DNA from: Actinomycetes bacterium
Lineage (GTDB): Bacteria; Actinomycetota; Thermoleophilia; BMS3ABIN01
NCBI GenBank assembly: GCA_021787475.1
Contig: JAJYLW010000005.1
Span: 49,743 to 113,742 of the forward strand
Length of the DNA: 64,000 bases
Direction of reading: 5' to 3'
Positions 58,844-64,000 of this stretch are shown in pieces. The notes below the pieces were generated by a model. The model saw only the letters and a program-made list of their open reading frames with translations. It had not been told where the DNA came from and searched no databases. A program made the position numbers and the translations under genes. Within the stretch, counting starts at the first letter, position 1, and each line of letters starts with the position of its first letter.

Positions 58844-60054
58844 CAGGCAGCCCTGAACTTAAACATTTTCAGGCCGATCAAGAAGCAAACTGAGCCGTAT
58901 GCAAGCAAGACTCCCGCCTGAGGAAGGATGTCGATGAATCCCTGGCCCTGAATGATGATGCCCTTAATGCCGTCGAGCGCCCAGGCATTCATGCTCAGGT
59001 GCCCCAATTTTCGCATAAAGGAAGGCACAATATCGAGCGGCCACCAGCTGCCGCCAAGCGCCGACATCAGCAGAATGGCAAGAATGCCTACGGAAGAGGC
59101 CTGCCGCCTCGTCTTTGTCAGGGCGGCCAGGAGAAGGCCAAAAGAGGTGGCCGTAAAAGCGGTGGCCGCCAGCATCAGCGCCAGCCCCGCCAGCGAATTG
59201 CCGGTGTCCATGCCAAAGGCGAAATGGCCGACGGCAAACAGCAGGGTGATCTGGACCATGCTGACCGCAAACTGGGCAAGCAGCTTTCCGCCCAGGATGG
59301 AGGCTTGGCTGACCGGCGCCACCAGCAGCCGTCCCATGGTGCCCTTGTCCCGCTCTTCCAGCAGCCCTTCGGCGCCGATCATAACGCCGAAGAGGAGAAA
59401 CATCACGGCGAAGCCGGGTGTTTCAATATCAAAAGTGTTGAGCGTCTTGACGCCGGCGGCAGGCTCCTCTTTTACCTGAATTGGCTGATTCGCTATCTGG
59501 GCGCCGGCGGCAGCTGAAGCCCGGCTCGCTACCGCCGCTGCATCGGCGTGCGGGTTCTGCCGGATCGCTGCCGAAACTGCAGCCTTCGCCGCCACCTCAA
59601 CGGCCGAAAACCGGCTGGCGGCGCCGTCTATCATCCCTTTCAGGAACGGCGCCGCGGTGGTGGAATTTGGATCATCATAGACCTGCAGCTGAACGCTCTG
59701 TCCCGCCTGGACGCGGGCGGAGAAATCAGGCGGAATTACCAGGGAAAGACCGTAGCTGCTTCCTCCCTGCTTTAGGGTCTTGCTCTCCCGGTCGCCGGCC
59801 GCCTGGATAGTGATATTGGGGCTCGCCGCCAGGGAGTCAGTCAATTGTTTTCCCAGGCCGCCGGCGTCGTGGTTTGACACCAGCAGCGTCGCGTGCAGGC
59901 TGCCGCCCTTGTAAACGGGCGAGAGAGCAAAGGAGACAATCACAATCACGACCAGCGGCGTCACCAAGAGCGTCATCCAGGCGCCCCGGTCCTTGGCGAC
60001 GATCAATAAATCCTTCGCGGTCACATACCATGTTTTTCGCAACGAAGTTAACAT
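58843..60054 (-). CDS. ABC-2 type transporter permease
   Basis: A 403-residue permease with one N-terminal helix, a long external domain (residues about 50-210) and five C-terminal helices, including KGTMGRLLVAPVS and GGSWWPLDIVPSFM. This YhfH/DrrB-like class exports drugs or lipids. It lies 97 bases after the ATPase gene, across two CGTTTAACG repeat tracts. Confidence 0.92.
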   Translation of the reverse strand: MLTSLRKTWYVTAKDLLIVAKDRGAWMTLLVTPLVVIVIVSFALSPVYKGGSLHATLLVSNHDAGGLGKQLTDSLAASPNITIQAAGDRESKTLKQGGSSYGLSLVIPPDFSARVQAGQSVQLQVYDDPNSTTAAPFLKGMIDGAASRFSAVEVAAKAAVSAAIRQNPHADAAAVASRASAAAGAQIANQPIQVKEEPAAGVKTLNTFDIETPGFAVMFLLFGVMIGAEGLLEERDKGTMGRLLVAPVSQASILGGKLLAQFAVSMVQITLLFAVGHFAFGMDTGNSLAGLALMLAATAFTATSFGLLLAALTKTRRQASSVGILAILLMSALGGSWWPLDIVPSFMRKLGHLSMNAWALDGIKGIIIQGQGFIDILPQAGVLLAYGSVCFLIGLKMFKFRAA

Positions 60055-60059
60055 ATCAA

Positions 60060-60153
60060 TTATTTATCATTTATCAATTATTCGTTTAACGTATAACGTA
60101 AAAACCACTGAGTCAAGTACAGCTGAAAAGTAAAACGCCAAACATGAAACGTT
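60060..60153. repeat. CGTTTAACG/ATTTATC-type degenerate repeats between ABC genes
   Basis: Two tracts (60060-60102 and 60130-60153) carry ATTTATCAATTAT, CGTTTAACGTATAACG and AAACATGAAACG words, the same family as at 24960, 54942 and 61501. Confidence 0.5.
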
Positions 60154-61090
60154 ATTCCCGCAGCTCTTTTCCCGTCAGTTGAATAAACAGCTTCTCCAGG
60201 CTGGGCGCGTACAGCTCCAGGCTGCTTACCTGGCAGCCTGCTTCCTCCAGCACCTTCATCACCGGCGGCAACGAGCGGGCGCTGTCAGAAGAAGAGACAA
60301 AAAGTTTGTTGCCTTCTTTTCTTATCCCTGTTACTTCCTGCTGGTCCGTGATTCTTGCCTCCAGCCCCGCCGGACAGCCCGGCGGCGCCACTTCCAGCTC
60401 AATGACGCCGCCTTCGCCCAGCATTTTCAGCAGCTCCTTGAGAGTGCCGCTGGCGATCACTTTCCCCCGGTCCATGATGGCAATCCGGTCACAGAGCAGC
60501 TCAATTTCTTCCATATAATGGGAGGTGTAAAGAATGGTGGAACCATTGTCACGTATTTTGATTATGGTATCAAAAATGTGCTCACGTGACTGGGGGTCGA
60601 CGCCGACGGTGGGCTCATCGAGGAGCAGGAAGCGGGGGTTGTGCAGCAGGCCGGCGCCCAGATTGATCCGCCGCTTCATGCCGCCGGAGAAGTGCTCAAT
60701 ATTGTCGTGACGGCGCTCCCACAGCTCCACCAGTTCCAGCACGTTGCGGCAGCGCTCGGTCAGCGCCGCGCCGCCAAGGCCGTACATCTTGCCGTAAAAT
60801 TTGAGGTTTTGCAGCGCAGTCAAGGTGGGGTAGAGGGCGATCTCCTGGGGGACAAAGCCAATAATATTGCGCACCCTGCCTGCCTGGCGCGTGACGCTGA
60901 AGCCGTCAACGGTCGCCTCGCCGGAAGTCGGTTTGAGGTAGGTGGAGAGAATGGAAATGGTGGTTGTCTTGCCGGCGCCGTTGGGGCCGAGCAGCCCGAA
61001 TATTTGACCTTCCCCGATGGAGAAGCTGACGCCGTCGACCGCATTGACCTTACCGAACTTTTTGACGAGGTTATCGGCTTGAACCAGCAT
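60152..61090 (-). CDS. ABC transporter ATP-binding protein
   Basis: A 312-residue ATPase: Walker A GPNGAGKT, signature EHFSGGMKRR (in place of LSGGQ), Walker B RFLLLDEPTVGVD, H-loop YTSHYMEE. C-terminal extension of about 90 residues. Partner of the adjacent permease. Confidence 0.95.
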   Translation of the reverse strand: MLVQADNLVKKFGKVNAVDGVSFSIGEGQIFGLLGPNGAGKTTTISILSTYLKPTSGEATVDGFSVTRQAGRVRNIIGFVPQEIALYPTLTALQNLKFYGKMYGLGGAALTERCRNVLELVELWERRHDNIEHFSGGMKRRINLGAGLLHNPRFLLLDEPTVGVDPQSREHIFDTIIKIRDNGSTILYTSHYMEEIELLCDRIAIMDRGKVIASGTLKELLKMLGEGGVIELEVAPPGCPAGLEARITDQQEVTGIRKEGNKLFVSSSDSARSLPPVMKVLEEAGCQVSSLELYAPSLEKLFIQLTGKELRE

Positions 61091-61136
61091 CGGCCGCCTT
61101 CAGCCCGGGTTTATTTATCATCCAGAATCCGGGTAA

Positions 61137-61499
61137 TCATGTGATCTCGATTCTCCAATCATGAACTTTCTGTCCCGGAATGAGCGGCATGAAGAACTGG
61201 CCGGATTTGGACTGGCCCGCGTTGATGCCGATGGTGATGTAATCGTCCTGCGACTCGCCGCCGTGGTCATTGAGGTAGGCATGAAAATTGACATTGACCT
61301 CGCCGCCGTCGCTGCCGGTGTTCTTGACGGTGTAGCGGAAATCGGCGCCGTACTTTGTCCCGGTCCTTTGGATATTCATGGCGGACGACCGCAGCTCGAA
61401 CCGCGCGCCCGGCTTCAGCAGCGGGAACGCCAGGATCAGGACCGCAACGAAGAGGGCCATGGCGGTAATGCGCCAGAAGTTGAGGCTGCGCCAGAGCAT
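61137..61499 (-). CDS. Membrane-anchored hypothetical protein
   Basis: A 120-residue protein with one N-terminal membrane helix (ITAMALFVAVLILAFPLL) and a beta-rich outer domain (DFRYTVKNTGSDGGEVNVNF), resembling a small Ig-like or CARDB-like fold. It is 46 bases upstream of the ABC ATPase on the same strand, so it may be an accessory of that transporter. Confidence 0.7.
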   Translation of the reverse strand: MLWRSLNFWRITAMALFVAVLILAFPLLKPGARFELRSSAMNIQRTGTKYGADFRYTVKNTGSDGGEVNVNFHAYLNDHGGESQDDYITIGINAGQSKSGQFFMPLIPGQKVHDWRIEIT

Positions 61500-61500
61500 G

Positions 61501-61541
61501 ATTTGACGTTTATCGTTTCGCGTTTAACGTTTCACGTAATT
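61501..61541. repeat. CGTTTAACGTTTCACG repeat tract
   Basis: The words GACGTTTATCGTTTCG, CGTTTAACG and TTTCACG follow one another between the PfkB kinase gene and the membrane-anchored protein gene. Confidence 0.55.
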
Positions 61542-61559
61542 GTTGACATATTTCTGTCT

Positions 61560-62474
61560 TCACGCTTCCACTTCCTCGAAGTGCGAGAGCAGCTTGAACT
61601 CGGCGAACCGGTCCAGAATATCCTGCATCTCAAGTGTTTTCATCCGGCCGAGGCTGAAATCCTCCACGTTGAAACTGGCGAGGGTGGAGCCGAAGACGAT
61701 CGCCTGGCGGATGGAGGCGTCATTGATATCCTCGACGGTGGACAGGTAGCCCATGAAGCCGCCGGCAAAAGTGTCGCCGGCGCCGGTGGGATCATAGACA
61801 TCCTCGAGAGGGTAAGCCGGCGCTGAGAAGACGGAATGATCGGTGAACATGAGCACGCCGTACTCGCCGCGTTTGACCACAAGTGTGCTTGGGCCCCATT
61901 TAAGGATCTGGCGCGCCGCCTTCACCATGCTGGGCTCACGGGCAAGCTCGCGCGCCTCGGCATCATTAATAACAAGAATGTCAACCTTTTTCAGCGTCTC
62001 GCGCAGCTGGTCGTAAGCGCCTTCGATCCAGAAATTCATCGTGTCGCAGGCGATAATGCGCGGCGCGCTCACCTGCTGGGCGACCTGCAGCTGCAGCCGC
62101 GGCTGGATATTGGCCAGAAAGACAAATTCGCTGTCCCTGAAACTTTCCGGGATCTTGGGCGCAAAGGTTTCGAAAACGTTAAGCTGCGTGTCCAGCGTGT
62201 GTGCCTCGTTCAGATCATAATCGTAGCGGCCCTTCCAGCGAAAGGTAGCGCCTTTGGCGCGCTCAAGCCCGGAGAGGTCGATGTCGCGGCCCTTTAGAAG
62301 CTCAAGATGCTCGTCCGGGAAATCATCACCGATGACACCCACCAGGCGCACGGGGTTGAAAAAGCTGGCCGCATAGGAAAAATAAACCGCCGCCCCGCCG
62401 AGCGCCTCCTTGGCCTGGCCGAAAGGGGTCTCGACAGTGTCCAGGGCAACCGAGCCGACAACAAGAATAGACAA
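61560..62474 (-). CDS. PfkB-family sugar/nucleoside kinase
   Basis: A 304-residue ribokinase-family protein. The C-terminal signature DPTGAGDTFAGGFMGYLS has the catalytic Asp and anion hole; the N-terminal substrate part begins ILVVGSVALDTVETPFGQ with the Gly-Gly AALGGAAVYFSYAA equivalent. Sequence style resembles the adenosine/inosine kinase-like branch, but the substrate is not certain. Confidence 0.9.
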   Translation of the reverse strand: MSILVVGSVALDTVETPFGQAKEALGGAAVYFSYAASFFNPVRLVGVIGDDFPDEHLELLKGRDIDLSGLERAKGATFRWKGRYDYDLNEAHTLDTQLNVFETFAPKIPESFRDSEFVFLANIQPRLQLQVAQQVSAPRIIACDTMNFWIEGAYDQLRETLKKVDILVINDAEARELAREPSMVKAARQILKWGPSTLVVKRGEYGVLMFTDHSVFSAPAYPLEDVYDPTGAGDTFAGGFMGYLSTVEDINDASIRQAIVFGSTLASFNVEDFSLGRMKTLEMQDILDRFAEFKLLSHFEEVEA

Positions 62475-62663
62475 AGTGCCTCCAAACCGCCGCGTAAACA
62501 GAACCAGGATATTCTAATCACCGGGGAGGGGTTTGTCATCCAGGGTTTCGTTTTCAGCCGATGAAGAAACGGCAATGAAGCTAGGCGAGATTCAAATAAC
62601 CGTCGATATGGTCAGGCTGAGCCGATCCTCGAAGTTCCCGCAAAGTCATGCATATTTCTCTCT

Positions 62664-64000
62664 TCACTTAGTCAAATCCTCAGGCACGTTTAAATCCGCT
62701 GCTATTTCCTTAAACTGCACCAGCGCCGCCTCAAGATCGGCAACAATCTCCTGCGCAATAACGCCCGGCTCGGGCAGATTATCTGAATCTTCAAGGCTCT
62801 CGTCCCGCAGCCAGAAGATATCCAGGCTGGCTTTATCGCGGGCAATCAGCTCATCGTAATTAAACGCCCGCCAACGGCCCTTGTGCTCTGCCTGTCCGGG
62901 CGAGAGTTCTTTCAAATCCTCCAACCATGTTTCCTTGCGCTGAGCAAATTTCCCCGGTTTTTTATAGCACTTCACGAAATCATCTAAATCAGATCGCTTC
63001 AATGGATTTGTCTTCAGTGTAAAGTGCATGTTCGTCCGCAGGTCGTAAATCCACAGTTTCCGCGTCCACGCCTCTTCGCTCGCGGGCTTTTTATCAAAGA
63101 ACAAAACATTAGCCTTCACACCTTGCGCATAAAACAACCCGGTCGGTAGCCGCAGCAGCGTATGCACATCACAGTCATGCAGCAGCCGCCGCCGGATCGT
63201 TTCGCCGGCGCCGCCTTCAAACAGCACATTATCCGGCACCACAATCGCCGCTCGCCCGTTGATAGCCAGCAGAGTCTTAACGTGTTGCAGAAAATTAAGC
63301 TGCTTGTTAGAAGTAGTAGTCCAGAAGTCCTCGCGCTCGTAACTCTCCCGTTCCTTCGCGGCCCGGCCGTCCTCGCCAACGATGGTGACGCTGCTTTTCT
63401 TGCCGAAGGGCGGATTGGTGAGCACCAGCTGGAAGCGCTCCTGGGGGTCGGCCGCGAGCGAGTCGCCCACCACGACCGGCTCGTACTCCGGGCTGCCGAT
63501 GCCGTGCAGAAGCATGTTCATGGCGCAAAGGCGCGCTACGCCCTGCACCAGCTCGTAGCCCTTGAAGGTATTCTCCTTGAGCTTCTTCTTCTCGGCGCTG
63601 GTGAGGTGATCGTTGCCCGCGACAATATAGTCGTGCGCGGCAAGCAGGAAGCCGCCGGTGCCGCAGGCCGGATCGCAGATCTGCTCGCCGGGCTGGGGCG
63701 CCACGGCATCGACGATGGCGCTGATGAGCGGCCGCGGGGTGAAGTATTGCCCCGCTCCCTTGGGCGATTCCACGGCGTTTTTGTTGAGAAGCCCTTCGTA
63801 GGCGTCGCCCTTGACGTCCGCGCTCATGCGTGACCAGTTCTCCTTGTCGATGAGCTCGACGATCAGCCGGCGGAGCTTGGCGGGGTCCTGGAATTTGTTC
63901 TGGGACTTGCCAAAGATGAGGCCGAGCAGACCCTTCTCGCGGCCCAGGGCTTCGAGGATATGGCGGTAGTGGTCGAAAAGCTCGTCGCCGTCGCGCTTGA
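62664..64000 (-). CDS. hsdM: Type I restriction-modification DNA methyltransferase HsdM (5' end outside window)
   Basis: The frame is open to the window edge and already conserved there (GDELFDHYRHILEALG, QDPAKLRRLIVELIDKE), so it starts beyond 64000. The N6-adenine methylase motifs are DPACGTGGFLLAAHDY (AdoMet binding) and NPPFGKK (catalytic). The C-terminal coiled part ends normally at 62664. No hsdS or hsdR gene lies downstream in the window, so the rest of the system must be upstream or absent. Confidence 0.93.
   Translation of the reverse strand, partial: KRDGDELFDHYRHILEALGREKGLLGLIFGKSQNKFQDPAKLRRLIVELIDKENWSRMSADVKGDAYEGLLNKNAVESPKGAGQYFTPRPLISAIVDAVAPQPGEQICDPACGTGGFLLAAHDYIVAGNDHLTSAEKKKLKENTFKGYELVQGVARLCAMNMLLHGIGSPEYEPVVVGDSLAADPQERFQLVLTNPPFGKKSSVTIVGEDGRAAKERESYEREDFWTTTSNKQLNFLQHVKTLLAINGRAAIVVPDNVLFEGGAGETIRRRLLHDCDVHTLLRLPTGLFYAQGVKANVLFFDKKPASEEAWTRKLWIYDLRTNMHFTLKTNPLKRSDLDDFVKCYKKPGKFAQRKETWLEDLKELSPGQAEHKGRWRAFNYDELIARDKASLDIFWLRDESLEDSDNLPEPGVIAQEIVADLEAALVQFKEIAADLNVPEDLTK

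Overview
The window is a high-GC (roughly 60 %) bacterial chromosome segment that is densely coded, with short operons whose start and stop codons often overlap. The gene set points to an anaerobic or microaerophilic, probably uncultured organism: an ETF/FixABCX-type flavoprotein complex, a rebuilt complex I, a phosphoketolase/acetate kinase pair, small Cys-rich DUF2769 proteins, a rubrerythrin-like protein and a likely selenocysteine enzyme. A deep-branching actinobacterial or neighbouring Gram-positive/Chloroflexota-like lineage fits. The sigma-54 activator and -24/-12 promoter are unusual for mainstream Actinobacteria, so the phylum stays open.

Layout. 1-5.4 kb: end of a cation P-type ATPase, three DUF2769 proteins, a RiPP-like precursor peptide, tRNA-Asp, a frameshifted HtrA protease, a Phd antitoxin, a Rieske domain and a frameshifted DUF6529 membrane protein. 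5.4-9.1 kb: fixABCX on the minus strand. 9.2-13.7 kb: STAS protein, Asp-type ferredoxin, cupredoxin lipoprotein, a glutaredoxin-thioredoxin reductase fusion with an in-frame UGA at the active-site Cys, and adenine deaminase. 13.8-20.2 kb (minus): a USP-like protein and two multi-DUF202 membrane proteins with MshEN-like N-terminal domains, behind a sigma-54 promoter and next to an NtrC-type two-component system. 20.8-28.2 kb: MFS exporter, double USP, a REP-like palindrome, an AICAR transformylase domain, an exported rhodanese, a second RiPP-like precursor, a DJ-1/PfpI protein and a shrunken YihY. 28.3-38.2 kb: ackA-xfp, PAP2 protein, tRNA-Phe, diguanylate cyclase, aldehyde dehydrogenase, FAH-family hydrolase and a lipoprotein. 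38.4-41.0 kb (minus): two ferritin-like proteins, RmuC and a zinc-ribbon protein. 41.1-55.3 kb (minus): the nuo cluster A-B-C-D-H-[I-N/E'/F]-[G-like/I-C]-J-K-L-M-N. 55.9-64 kb (minus): CPBP protease, slipin, NfeD, ABC transporter, a membrane-anchored protein, a PfkB kinase and a partial HsdM.

How it fits together. FixABCX, the Asp-ligated ferredoxin and a complex I whose NADH-input subunits include a GltD-like flavoprotein suggest a flavin-based, ferredoxin-linked respiratory chain. Phosphoketolase plus acetate kinase would make acetate and ATP from sugar phosphates. The aldehyde dehydrogenase and FAH-family enzyme could complete an oxidative pentose route.

Most notable: (1) nuoI appears split between its two 4Fe-4S motifs by insertion of the NADH-input genes, giving two chimeric subunits; (2) a probable selenocysteine glutaredoxin-TrxR fusion; (3) an apparently undescribed sigma-54-driven membrane system built from MshEN domains, arginine-heptad arrays and DUF202 units; (4) two unlinked RiPP-like precursors with the same lasso-type leader but different cores and no maturation genes in view.
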